A DNA stretch of 64,000 nucleotides, from assembly GCF_947501225.1 (NCBI RefSeq), contig NZ_CANMUW010000002.1:389757-453756 (forward strand), in the 5' to 3' direction. Under the pieces are notes generated by a model. The model saw only the letters and a program-made list of their open reading frames with translations, did not search any database and was not told the DNA's origin. This stretch comes from an uncultured Shewanella sp. Its GTDB lineage: Bacteria > Pseudomonadota > Gammaproteobacteria > Enterobacterales > Shewanellaceae. Positions 10,414-18,256 of this stretch are shown here, piece after piece (position 1 is the first letter of the stretch; the number at the start of each line of letters is the position of its first letter). A program made the position numbers and the translations under genes.

Positions 10414-11013
10414 TTAAATCGGCAAACGCCCATTGAAAGAGAGGGCTAATGTCGTACTGTCGACATACTCAAGCTCACCACCAACGGGCACACCATGGGC
10501 GATACGGCTTACTGAAACGTCATGAGCTTTTGCCATATCTGCAATAAAGTGAGCCGTGGCATCTCCCTCAACCGTTGGGTTGGTCGCCAGAATAAGCTCT
10601 GTGACTCCCCCGGAACTGAGCTGCTCTTCGAGCAGTGACAAGCCTAACTCATCGGGCCCGACGCCATCGAGTGGGGACAGGTGACCCAACAGCACGAAGT
10701 AGCGACCACTAAAGTGTCCACCGGCTTCAATTGCCAACACATCGGCTGGCGTCTCCACCACACAGATCTGTTCAGATTTCCCCCGCTTATTGCTGGCACA
10801 AATAGGGCAATAAGTCTCCTCGGTAAAGGTACGACAAGCACGACAATGCCCGACATCACTCATCGCCGAAGATAAAGCCTGTGCCAGAGTCTGACCGGCC
10901 TTACGATCGCGCTCCAGCAACTGAAACGCCATGCGCTGCGCAGATTTGGGGCCAACTCCGGGGAGGCACTTCAAAGACTGAATAAGTTCATCGACAAGAG
11001 GGCTAAATTTCAT
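10414..11013 (-). CDS. recR: recombination mediator RecR
   Basis: 199 residues: N-terminal helix-hairpin-helix ([19 protein letters not shown]), a C4 zinc finger ([18 protein letters not shown]) and a Toprim domain ([12 protein letters not shown] through [15 protein letters not shown]). With RecF/RecO it loads RecA on SSB-coated gaps. It normally follows ybaB directly; here 545 bases intervene, and the bases just upstream of its ATG still carry a short copy of the ybaB 3' end. Its expression may therefore depend on read-through or on a new promoter in that insert. Confidence 0.95.
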   Translation of the reverse strand: MKFSPLVDELIQSLKCLPGVGPKSAQRMAFQLLERDRKAGQTLAQALSSAMSDVGHCRACRTFTEETYCPICASNKRGKSEQICVVETPADVLAIEAGGHFSGRYFVLLGHLSPLDGVGPDELGLSLLEEQLSSGGVTELILATNPTVEGDATAHFIADMAKAHDVSVSRIAHGVPVGGELEYVDSTTLALSFNGRLPI

Positions 11014-11249
11014 TTGTTATCCGGGTATAAATGGCATCTTCATGCCTGATAATTTTAGAGTGATGAGCAGTGCCGATGATTGGTGAAAACACCGTCATAT
11101 GCCCTTCATGTAAATTCAGAACAGAAGAGTAGCATACAGAACAGATAATTTGACCCCTCTATGAACCCAAAGACTCCTTTACCGCTCGTACGCACGCAGC
11201 CTAACTACAGCAGCTAACCCATTACGAGACAGTCCAGAGGCTGAATTGA

Positions 11250-11399
11250 ATATCTTTCTCAACTATTAAGTCTTTTTTTGAGCTTTATGGTGATCGTTGG
11301 TGGATAGATGTAAATTCAAATGGCGCGATGGCTGAAGATGATGTTTACTTCATGTGCACCTTATTTGGTGCCGGGCAGAATGGAGCCTTAATCCTGTAA
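11250..11399 (+). pseudogene. possible gene remnant, 49 codons without a start
   Basis: After a TGA at 11247 a frame runs 49 codons to a TAA at 11397-11399. Its translation contains FFELYGDRWWIDVNSNGA and DDVYFMCTLFGAGQNGALIL, a composition typical of real soluble protein. It has no plausible start codon or ribosome site, so it looks like the C-terminal remnant of a lost gene carried by the inserted segment. Family not recognised. Confidence 0.25.
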
Positions 11400-11457
11400 A
11401 TTTCAATGTTGTGGTCATAGTTATGCTCATTACACGCTAACCAAGATCCCAGACCAC

Positions 11458-11494
11458 AAAAAATGGACCTAGGGGTAACCCTAAGTCCATTTTG
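11458..11494. terminator. strong hairpin downstream of ybaB
   Basis: AAAATGGAC and TAGGG pair with CCCTA and GTCCATTTT around a GTAA loop (11460-11493, one mismatch), with A- and T-rich flanks. It can end transcripts from either side and may uncouple recR from ybaB-dnaX. Confidence 0.7.
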
Positions 11495-11558
11495 TCCCCT
11501 ATTTGATCCCAAGCAATTCTGGGAGTCCCGAAAGGGTTGCTACATCGGTACTTCTAGA

Positions 11559-11888
11559 TTAGAACGGCATCTTCATGCCTGGTGGCAGCTGCATGCCTCC
11601 GGTCACTTCAGCCATTTTCTCTTTCTGACTCTCTTCAACACGACGTGCCGCATCATTGCAGGCTGCTGCGATAAGATCTTCCAGCATCTCTTTGTCGTCT
11701 TCCAGCAGGCTCGAATCGATATCTACCTTACGTACACTGTGAGAACCTGTCATGGTAACTTTTACAAGACCGGCACCGGCTTCACCGGTCACTTCCATAC
11801 GTGCAATCTCTTCCTGCACCTTGGCCATTTTATCTTGCATCTGCTGGGCCTGTTTCATCAGGTTACCCATACCGCCTTTTCCAAACAT
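11559..11888 (-). CDS. ybaB: YbaB/EbfC nucleoid-associated protein
   Basis: 109-residue small DNA-binding protein of the YbaB/EbfC family; dimers bind DNA and coat the nucleoid. The sequence [20 protein letters not shown] and the ending PPGMKMPF are typical, and the length is full despite the apparent insertion at its 3' end, so the insert did not truncate it. It lies 84 nt after dnaX in the conserved dnaX-ybaB-recR order. Confidence 0.95.
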   Translation of the reverse strand: MFGKGGMGNLMKQAQQMQDKMAKVQEEIARMEVTGEAGAGLVKVTMTGSHSVRKVDIDSSLLEDDKEMLEDLIAAACNDAARRVEESQKEKMAEVTGGMQLPPGMKMPF

Positions 11889-11972
11889 ATCTATTTCTCT
11901 TCAATTAAGGGTCGATAAAAGTCGGCCCATCTTACTAAAATAATACCGAGAATCAATTAAAGTCGAATAAAG

Positions 11973-14831
11973 TTATGACTCAGTTAATGTCTTAAAGTTC
12001 GACTTATCGATAAGCTCAATGATATTTCCCTTTGAACTCAACAGCTCCGGATTATAGCTTAAGCTATCGTTTTCAAACTCTGCATCCATCTGTTCCATTA
12101 GCCATTGAATATTGCTGTCACTCATCATTCCTTGATGCGCCTGGCTCAGCAGCTCTCTGTGGAAGCGTTGACGTATCTCCAGCGGAGTTTCACGCACATC
12201 GTCAAGCCCCACTTCAATCGTCACGGTCATCTCCTCACCGAGAGCGCGGCTCAAGGCTTGCTCTAACTGGACTATGGCCACATCTGCTGCCAGATGCTTT
12301 TGATTTGGCTTCAGTAACAATGGCATTGGTACAACAAAGTCATGACAAACAGAGTTTACCGCGAGCTGCCTGACCCGCCCGCCGACATCGAGTGCCGACA
12401 TCAAACGATACCACTTCAGATCGATATCATGACCCGTCACCTCTCCCGAACCCAATACCACACCTTGAGCCGACTTAAGCACTGTTCTATCGGCCAGGGC
12501 TCCACTTGGTTCGGTAACCAGCTTTGTTGCATCACCTTGCGCCGGGTGTTGATGAGCAACATCGGCCTCCAGCGGCTCTCTGCCGTTACTAACACCATCA
12601 TCGACTTGAATCGAGCGCTTCGTTTCAGCCTCAGAATCATCTTTTAATGAGGCCGGATGAGGCTGTTCCTCCCACGGCGGTCGGTCTTCGAGCTGACTGT
12701 CCGTCACTTCTCTGTTATCGCCCTGAGGAGGTTGCGCTGCAGAGCCTGTCTCACCAACATTACCGTCCGGCTCGCCCCGTTGAGGCTGTTCAGCATCAAC
12801 AACTGTGGCAGGCTTTCTGCTTGGCGGCACAAAGCTCTGACGTTCCGCTTCAGGCTTTTTTCCACCACTCTCCTTAGGTTCACTCTCAACCAATTCTGTT
12901 AACAGTGAGTCTCGTGCAGCCAAGACAGCATCTAAAATATCGTCTTCACCACCATCGGAGATCGAGGGTGAGTCGACGCCGCTCTGACTATGAACCTGCT
13001 GAGTCCCTGGCACACTGCCGTTTGTATCAGGTGCCCCCTGAGCTAAAGAGTCGAAAGGAAGGTAATCATCCATCGACTGGGGATAGTCGTCATAGCCGTC
13101 GACTTGTGCATCCAGTTGTGCAGCCTGAGCGGCGTAATATTCATCAGGCATCTGATCCTTCTGCGTCTCATAAGAGTTTGGCATAACAGGCTCGGGCACA
13201 GTTTTCAGAATATCTCTGCCACTAATATTACCCGATGGATTATCGGCAACATGGGAGTTATCCGCTTGCACTTCACTGACATTGAGCTCAGGCGAAACTT
13301 TAGTGTCTCTGTCCGACTCAGATTCAGGTTCGGAAGCAGCAGAACCCTTCTTTGCAGTGAGCTCTCCCCCAGGCGCAACAGCAAGATCCTGCTCCATTCC
13401 CTGACTGGCAGCCTGGCTCAATATCAGAGCCTGTTCACTGTTTAAGCTGTTAAGTAAATCCGGGTCACCCAAAGAATCATCGTCTTGTTTATCAACAACC
13501 GCAGCGGTCTCATCATGCAGTTCACTTTCACTCTTAACTGCTGGTGTAGCGAACTCTGCAGCAGTGTTTTGTATGTGGGCCGAATCGTCCGGCAGCGGAA
13601 CTTTCACCGCCTGCTCCGGCGCAGACTCTGCGGGTCTGGACTCAGGTGAAGCATGAACACCTGAATTATCCGACATATGTTCAGAAGCCGGTTTCACTTC
13701 CGGTATTGAGATATCTGCAGGCTTATCTACCGCCCAGCGTTTAACCGGCACCTCAGGTACAAATGCTACCGCTCTTAACAGTGCCATCTCGAGTCCCGAC
13801 TTAGGGTCCGGAGCATGAGGAAGATCTTTACGCCCGGTCAGTAACAGTTGGTAATAGAGCTGAACCTGCTCGGGACTTAACTGCTGTGCGAAAGCGGTGA
13901 TCTGTTCACTGTAAATTGACAGTTGGGCCGCAGCAGGTGCGAACTGGCTTAAGGTGATTTGATGCAATAACTCCAGCAAACTTCGAAGGAGTTCCAGTGG
14001 GTCTGCGCCAAAGGAGAGCACCTTTGCCGTCTCCTGCATCAGGTTTTCGATTTCGCCCCTAATTAACGCACTGAGCAGGACGATGACATGTTGTTCATCG
14101 ATACTGCCCAGCATCGTCTGCACCAAAGAGAGCTTAACTTCACCCGCACCAAAGGCTATCGCCTGATCGGTAAGACTCAAAGCATCACGCATACTACCAT
14201 TAGCTGACTTAGCCAACAGTTTCAAAGCCTGAGGTTCGAAACTCAACTGCTCCTGAGATAGTACATGAGTTAGCTGCTGTTCGATCTCATCAAGGGTTAA
14301 GCTCTTTAAATTAAATTGCAGACAGCGAGACAGTACTGTTACCGGAAGCCTTTGTGGATCTGTTGTTGCCAGCAGGAACTTTACATGCTCCGGTGGCTCC
14401 TCGAGCGTCTTTAACAGTGCATTAAAACTGCTTCTGGAGAGCATATGGACTTCGTCGATCAGGTAGACCTTGTAACGCCCCCGGCTGGGACGATACTGAA
14501 CATTGTCCAGTAGTTCACGGGTATCATCGACCTTGGTTCTCGAAGCTGCATCGACCTCAATGAGATCGACAAAGCGTCCCTCGGAGATCTCCACACAACT
14601 GGAACATTGACCGCAAGGAGAAGCTGTCACGCCTCTCTCACAGTTCAGACCTTTCGCGAATAGGCGCGCTAAGCTGGTTTTACCAACACCACGGGTACCT
14701 GAAAAAAGATAGGCATGGTGTAATCTTTGCTGAGAAAGAGCATTAGTTAGTGCATGTAAAACATGCGACTGGCCAACCATTTGCTCGAATGTAGCAGGGC
14801 GCCATTTTCTGGCCAACACCTGATATGACAT
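11973..14831 (-). CDS. dnaX: DNA polymerase III subunits tau and gamma
   Basis: 952 residues from the ATG at 14831 (MSYQVLARKWRP, the conserved start). It is the clamp-loader ATPase of the replisome. The AAA+ core (about 1-360) shows the P-loop GTRGVGKTS, four zinc cysteines (C near 64, 73, 76, 79), DEVHML and the sensor/arginine-finger region (LSRCLQFNLK). Then follows a very long acidic, low-complexity linker (about 370-800), longer than in E. coli tau (643 residues in total), and a C-terminal tau-specific domain. A slippery heptamer at codons 657-659 should also give a 660-residue gamma form. ybaB follows downstream. Confidence 0.95.
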   Translation of the reverse strand: MSYQVLARKWRPATFEQMVGQSHVLHALTNALSQQRLHHAYLFSGTRGVGKTSLARLFAKGLNCERGVTASPCGQCSSCVEISEGRFVDLIEVDAASRTKVDDTRELLDNVQYRPSRGRYKVYLIDEVHMLSRSSFNALLKTLEEPPEHVKFLLATTDPQRLPVTVLSRCLQFNLKSLTLDEIEQQLTHVLSQEQLSFEPQALKLLAKSANGSMRDALSLTDQAIAFGAGEVKLSLVQTMLGSIDEQHVIVLLSALIRGEIENLMQETAKVLSFGADPLELLRSLLELLHQITLSQFAPAAAQLSIYSEQITAFAQQLSPEQVQLYYQLLLTGRKDLPHAPDPKSGLEMALLRAVAFVPEVPVKRWAVDKPADISIPEVKPASEHMSDNSGVHASPESRPAESAPEQAVKVPLPDDSAHIQNTAAEFATPAVKSESELHDETAAVVDKQDDDSLGDPDLLNSLNSEQALILSQAASQGMEQDLAVAPGGELTAKKGSAASEPESESDRDTKVSPELNVSEVQADNSHVADNPSGNISGRDILKTVPEPVMPNSYETQKDQMPDEYYAAQAAQLDAQVDGYDDYPQSMDDYLPFDSLAQGAPDTNGSVPGTQQVHSQSGVDSPSISDGGEDDILDAVLAARDSLLTELVESEPKESGGKKPEAERQSFVPPSRKPATVVDAEQPQRGEPDGNVGETGSAAQPPQGDNREVTDSQLEDRPPWEEQPHPASLKDDSEAETKRSIQVDDGVSNGREPLEADVAHQHPAQGDATKLVTEPSGALADRTVLKSAQGVVLGSGEVTGHDIDLKWYRLMSALDVGGRVRQLAVNSVCHDFVVPMPLLLKPNQKHLAADVAIVQLEQALSRALGEEMTVTIEVGLDDVRETPLEIRQRFHRELLSQAHQGMMSDSNIQWLMEQMDAEFENDSLSYNPELLSSKGNIIELIDKSNFKTLTES
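12855..12874 (-). promoter_or_regulatory. programmed -1 ribosomal frameshift site in dnaX
   Basis: On the minus strand the heptamer A AAA AAG (12861-12855) is in the zero frame at codons 657-659. An SD-like AGGAG (12874-12870) lies 8 nt before it. After a -1 slip the next codons are GCC TGA, so the product stops one residue later, just as E. coli dnaX makes gamma (there GAG TGA). Only a weak downstream stem (GCGG/CCGC) is visible. Confidence 0.8.
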
Positions 14832-14940
14832 GGAACTCCCCAAAGTGTCATTTTATCAATTTCGGGAGCATGCTCCTCGGATACTGGCACAATAACATGC
14901 CATGCAAAAACTCGCTACCGAGGAACATTTTTACGGATGA

Positions 14941-15495
14941 TTATTCGCCGTCAAACTCACACAGTTTAACAAGCTCAAGATCCATCGCGTGAAGGCGCTT
15001 CTCGCCACCGAGATCCGGCAGAGAGATAACAAATGCGGCGTGGTTTACCTTACCACCCAGCTTTCTGATCAATTTAACAGTGGCTTCGATTGTGCCACCG
15101 GTTGCCAATAGATCATCGATAACCAACACTTTATCGTTCTCATTGATGGCATCGACATGCATCTCTAATACATCGTGCCCATATTCAAGCTCATAGCTTT
15201 CAGAAATCGTCTCACGCGGCAGCTTGCCAGGCTTACGGACGGGAACAAAACCCAGACCCAGTTCGAGAGCTAAAGGGGCACCAAACAGAAAACCACGCGC
15301 TTCGGTACCGACAACCTTTGTGAAACCTTGGTCCTTATATTTCTCAACCAAGATATCCATTGTCGCCTTATAAGCGGTATGATCTTCCAGCAAGCTTGTC
15401 ACATCTCGGAAAAGGATCCCAGGTTTCGGATAATCTGGAATGGTTTTAATGCTCTGTTTTATCACTGCTAAGGTGTCGTTATTCATCGATATCAT
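14941..15495 (-). CDS. apt: adenine phosphoribosyltransferase
   Basis: 184 residues (181 from the ATG at 15486). Purine salvage: adenine + PRPP to AMP + PPi. The PRPP-binding motif [13 protein letters not shown] and the flexible-loop segment with [10 protein letters not shown] identify it. It precedes dnaX on the same strand, the usual order; the gap contains small inverted repeats but no strong terminator, so co-transcription with dnaX is possible. Confidence 0.96.
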   Translation of the reverse strand: MISMNNDTLAVIKQSIKTIPDYPKPGILFRDVTSLLEDHTAYKATMDILVEKYKDQGFTKVVGTEARGFLFGAPLALELGLGFVPVRKPGKLPRETISESYELEYGHDVLEMHVDAINENDKVLVIDDLLATGGTIEATVKLIRKLGGKVNHAAFVISLPDLGGEKRLHAMDLELVKLCEFDGE

Positions 15496-15711
15496 CTTTT
15501 GGTTTCGCCCGCTCTGAGAGCTGACTTGTAAAAAAATCGGGGTAAAGCTTAAGCCGCTTTAACATGAGTTGCAACAAACTCTCTCGCTAATACCAACAAG
15601 AATGGCAGGATAAAGTCACACTTTGACAAATTTTATGAGTAAATTTTCAGAGGATGAATTAAAGCTTTTGCACAGGAAAAGCACCCACAAAAAATCAAAA
15701 CTAAGGTGTTC

Positions 15712-16092
15712 TCAATCCTCTAGTTCAGGAATATTTCTGAGGAATAGCCCAAGCGCAATAGCAAAGAAAAGGAGCATAAACTTAACCCAAACCAGAGGAA
15801 CGAGAGCGATACTCAACGCAAAACTTAGCCCACTGACAATATAGGCTTTTCTTTTGAGTCCTTTGCGAATGGCACGCTCACTTTCCCAGTGGCTCAGCGC
15901 ATCACTAAACCAGGGATGCGCCATTAACCACCTATGTAAGGTCTCGCTGGAACGGGCAAAGCAAAAAGCAGCTAAAAGAATGAAGGGAACTGTAGGTAAA
16001 ACGGGCAGGGGGATCCCGAGCAAACCGAGTGCTAAACTACATAACCCACAAATTAAATATGCCCCACGCTTTAATGCCATTATTTTTCTCAA
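15712..16092 (-). CDS. ybaN: YbaN family inner-membrane protein (DUF454)
   Basis: 126 residues with three to four hydrophobic segments (about 9-40 and 76-115) and the DUF454 core LGLLGIPLPVLPTVPFILLAAFCFARSS (split here by its prolines into two helices). The function is unknown. In E. coli ybaN is also next to apt. It lies 216 nt upstream of apt on the same strand. Confidence 0.85.
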   Translation of the reverse strand: MRKIMALKRGAYLICGLCSLALGLLGIPLPVLPTVPFILLAAFCFARSSETLHRWLMAHPWFSDALSHWESERAIRKGLKRKAYIVSGLSFALSIALVPLVWVKFMLLFFAIALGLFLRNIPELED

Positions 16093-16271
16093 TCCACCGG
16101 TGAAACCACATAATACCCGAATGCGTTATGAGTGAATACCCAAATTATAATCAATGGCCGGGGTAGCGGAGCAGATAAGATGAAGCATTTTCTCACCTCA
16201 AGGGTGAAGATTTTGAGCTCATTGTCATCCCTGACACTGAGAACCGGACTAAGTAATAACGCTGATATAAA

Positions 16272-16391
16272 TTAGAGTAAATTAGTCAATTTTAACCAAG
16301 ATAATGTGGCCGGTAGTGTTGGTATCAATAAAACTAGAATAAAACCAATGAAATAAACAAAATTAAATGGATCTTTAAATGGCTGGCTCAT
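16272..16391 (-). CDS. small 39-residue membrane protein
   Basis: ATG at 16391, TAA at 16272-16274, with an AGGAAG ribosome site 2 nt before the ATG. The peptide is MSQPFKDPFNFVYF, then one hydrophobic helix (about 11-31, IGFILVLLIPTLPATL), then SWLKLTNLL. A single transmembrane segment with a proline kink and a charged N-terminus is typical of small membrane subunits or regulators. An FNR-type palindrome lies 31-44 bp upstream. No family is recognised. It stands alone between hvfC and ybaN. Confidence 0.6.
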   Translation of the reverse strand: MSQPFKDPFNFVYFIGFILVLLIPTLPATLSWLKLTNLL

Positions 16392-16421
16392 ACTTCCTCA
16401 CTCACGATAACGGTGTTTTTA

Positions 16422-16435
16422 TTGATCTAGATCAA
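16422..16435 (-). promoter_or_regulatory. FNR/EtrA-type box
   Basis: TTGATCTAGATCAA is a perfect match to the FNR consensus TTGAT-N4-ATCAA. It is centred 37 bp before the ATG of the 39-residue membrane protein. That is too close for activation from -41.5 unless the message is almost leaderless, so repression by FNR, or chance, must be considered. Confidence 0.6.
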
Positions 16436-16534
16436 TTTTCGAGCCATTATAGAGTGATGCCAGCCCGATAGAAAGTAGATTTCCAATATTTCCGTGATAT
16501 CTGTCGCCGCCATCCAAAGTTTCCGCGCCTATAG

Positions 16535-17278
16535 TTACCCTTTAATCTCCTTGATGACTCCCTTACCTGCAAACTCTTCAAGCATCTGCAGACATCCATC
16601 GGTCAAGGTAGCCTCATCGATATCCGGGTAATTGGCTTGCAACCAGGCCATCACCTCATCAAAGTTAACCCCTTCAGATTGGGAGAGGTAACCCAATACC
16701 TGTGCTGTAAGCGGGTTAAGCTGCAAAAAAACAACCTCTTCATCACAATCACGGTAAAGGCAAAAATACTGAGGTGTCTCAGCCGGAGTTTCTGGTCGAT
16801 ACAAGTCTGATATGTGTGATACATCATAGGAATACTGCAGAACTTTAGCCGTGTCAGACAGACAAAGAGAACCGCTGCAAACGCTCCCGGTAATCTCTGT
16901 CTGAAGTGGATTATCCCTGGCTATGGCAACAACCAACTCCATATACTCGTAATGCGCGAGCTCCAGTAAGAATGAGGGATCCTGCTCATTAGGCTGATAT
17001 TCAGATTGTAGAAAGGTAACAAACTCATTGGCAATTTCGACAAAAATTGGCGACTGGCAATCATGAATAACAAAGAACTGCTGAATCAACGCCCGCCAGT
17101 CCTCCTCACTATAGAGACTCTTGAGAACGGGAAATCCAGTGGAGATAAAGTTTTCCATGTTATTAAAAAACAGATCTCTGTATATCTTCATCCGTCTCGA
17201 GTCCGTACCTGATGGCAGTTTTCGAGATGGCTCTTTTATATAATCGATAAACGACTGTTGGACCTTAGTAAAACTCAT
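16535..17278 (-). CDS. hvfC: DUF2063 partner protein of the MNIO enzyme (HvfC/BufC-like)
   Basis: 247 residues. The N-terminal half (about 1-110) is the DUF2063 'putative DNA-binding' domain (QQSFIDYIKEPS, YRDLFFNNMENFISTGFPVLK). In characterised systems this domain does not bind DNA but recruits the precursor peptide to the DUF692 enzyme. The C-terminal half (about 135-247) resembles the winged, PqqD-like part of the family. The start overlaps the hvfB stop by one base (TAATG), so the pair is translationally coupled. It is the last gene of the operon. Confidence 0.88.
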   Translation of the reverse strand: MSFTKVQQSFIDYIKEPSRKLPSGTDSRRMKIYRDLFFNNMENFISTGFPVLKSLYSEEDWRALIQQFFVIHDCQSPIFVEIANEFVTFLQSEYQPNEQDPSFLLELAHYEYMELVVAIARDNPLQTEITGSVCSGSLCLSDTAKVLQYSYDVSHISDLYRPETPAETPQYFCLYRDCDEEVVFLQLNPLTAQVLGYLSQSEGVNFDEVMAWLQANYPDIDEATLTDGCLQMLEEFAGKGVIKEIKG

Positions 17279-18114
17279 TATGCGCTCCTCGACAGTAAAG
17301 CGGAGGCATCATGTTGATATTGATGGATCTGCGCTATCTCATTCAATAACAGCGACGTCGGAGGAATATTGAAATCTCTCTCCAGTAATGTTGGGTACAC
17401 CCCATGGACTTCATAGCACTCCCTGAGCAACTGCCACACAGGGGAGATGATATCGGCCCCATGGGTGTCGACGATCAGATCTTCTGCTTCCTCAAAGTGA
17501 CCGGCAATATGCAGATATGCGATTCGTTCGGTTGGCATCGCCCTTAAAAATTGACTCGCATCGTAGTTATGATTAATCGAATTGACATAGATATTGTTCA
17601 CATCAAGCAGCAACTTACAATCCGCTTCACTTAGCACCGCATCGATAAATTCAAGCTCGGTCATCTCGGCTCCCGGGGCCGCATAGAAGGAGACATTTTC
17701 GAGTATCAAGGGCCTTTCAAGAATATCCTCAACCAGCTTGACTCTGTTTACAACATGTCTGACCGCCTCTTGCGTAAAGGGGATAGGCATAAGGTCATAC
17801 ATATGACCGCTACCGGAGCAATAACTTAAATGCTCTGAATAAGTTGTAATATTATGCAGATCCATAAAGGCTTTTATATCTCTCACAAACTGAACATCAA
17901 TCGGTAACGGTCCACCGATTGATAGAGATAAGCCATGACAATAAAAAGGTTTTCTCTCTGCAAGCAGTTTAAACTGGCGCTCAAACTTGCCTCCCAGAGT
18001 CATCCAGTTCTCGGGGGCCACCTCGAAAAAATCGATCGCTTCCGGAATAGATTCACAAAATTCATCTAACATCTCACGCCTAAGGCCGAGGCCGACTCTG
18101 GCTTGCTCACTCAT
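17278..18114 (-). CDS. hvfB: DUF692 multinuclear non-heme iron oxidase (HvfB/BufB-like)
   Basis: 278-residue TIM-barrel enzyme of the MNIO (DUF692) family, which uses two or three irons and O2 to rewrite cysteines in ribosomal peptides. Candidate ligands in the usual order: H60 (CHGLSLSIG), E94/H95 (SEHLSY), E139/N140 (LENVSFY), D171 (LLLDVNNIYVN), H202 and H206 (LHIAGH), E245/D247 (LLERDFNIP). By homology to Haemophilus HvfB it should convert the EGKCG cysteines of the neighbouring precursor into a copper-binding oxazolone/thioamide pair. It lies 142 nt after the precursor gene, beyond a hairpin, and overlaps hvfC. Confidence 0.93.
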   Translation of the reverse strand: MSEQARVGLGLRREMLDEFCESIPEAIDFFEVAPENWMTLGGKFERQFKLLAERKPFYCHGLSLSIGGPLPIDVQFVRDIKAFMDLHNITTYSEHLSYCSGSGHMYDLMPIPFTQEAVRHVVNRVKLVEDILERPLILENVSFYAAPGAEMTELEFIDAVLSEADCKLLLDVNNIYVNSINHNYDASQFLRAMPTERIAYLHIAGHFEEAEDLIVDTHGADIISPVWQLLRECYEVHGVYPTLLERDFNIPPTSLLLNEIAQIHQYQHDASALLSRSA

Positions 18115-18149
18115 AACGACTCCCCACTGCGCTTACTTCATCCATAACA

Positions 18150-18182
18150 AAAATTATTAAGGCCAGTAAATACCGGCCTTAA
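18150..18182 (-). terminator. attenuating hairpin between hvfA and hvfB
   Basis: An 8-bp stem TTAAGGCC/GGCCTTAA (18157-18164 with 18175-18182) around a 10-nt loop. On the minus strand it is followed by TAATTTTTG, so it is probably a partial terminator giving more precursor mRNA than enzyme mRNA. Confidence 0.65.
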
Positions 18183-18256
18183 AAACACCAATAAGCGTCA
18201 CCGATACGCACCAAAGGTTGAGGTGGTAACACTAAGTGAGCTATTTTTAGTCGGGC

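Larger units (their letters stand above)
11033..11581. mobile_element. insertion-like segment between ybaB and recR, bounded by 16-bp direct repeats
   Basis: GGCATCTTCATGCCTG occurs at 11033-11048, just upstream of recR, and again at 11566-11581, inside the last codons of ybaB. On the coding strand both read as the ybaB ending GMKMP. The simplest reading is that about 517 bp entered the 3' end of ybaB and duplicated the target. The interior has no transposase, no clear terminal inverted repeats, one open frame remnant (11250-11399, +), a hairpin at 11460-11493, and a diverged direct repeat (11149-11172 with 11491-11514, about 18 of 24 matching). The type of element is not recognised. Confidence 0.5.

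Noticed and set aside
11033-11581. Insertion sequence between ybaB and recR
   Set aside because: No transposase frame and no clear terminal inverted repeats, so I report an insertion-like segment only, not an IS.
11463-11918. 151-codon plus-strand frame across ybaB
   Set aside because: Antisense to ybaB and across a terminator hairpin; composition is not protein-like.
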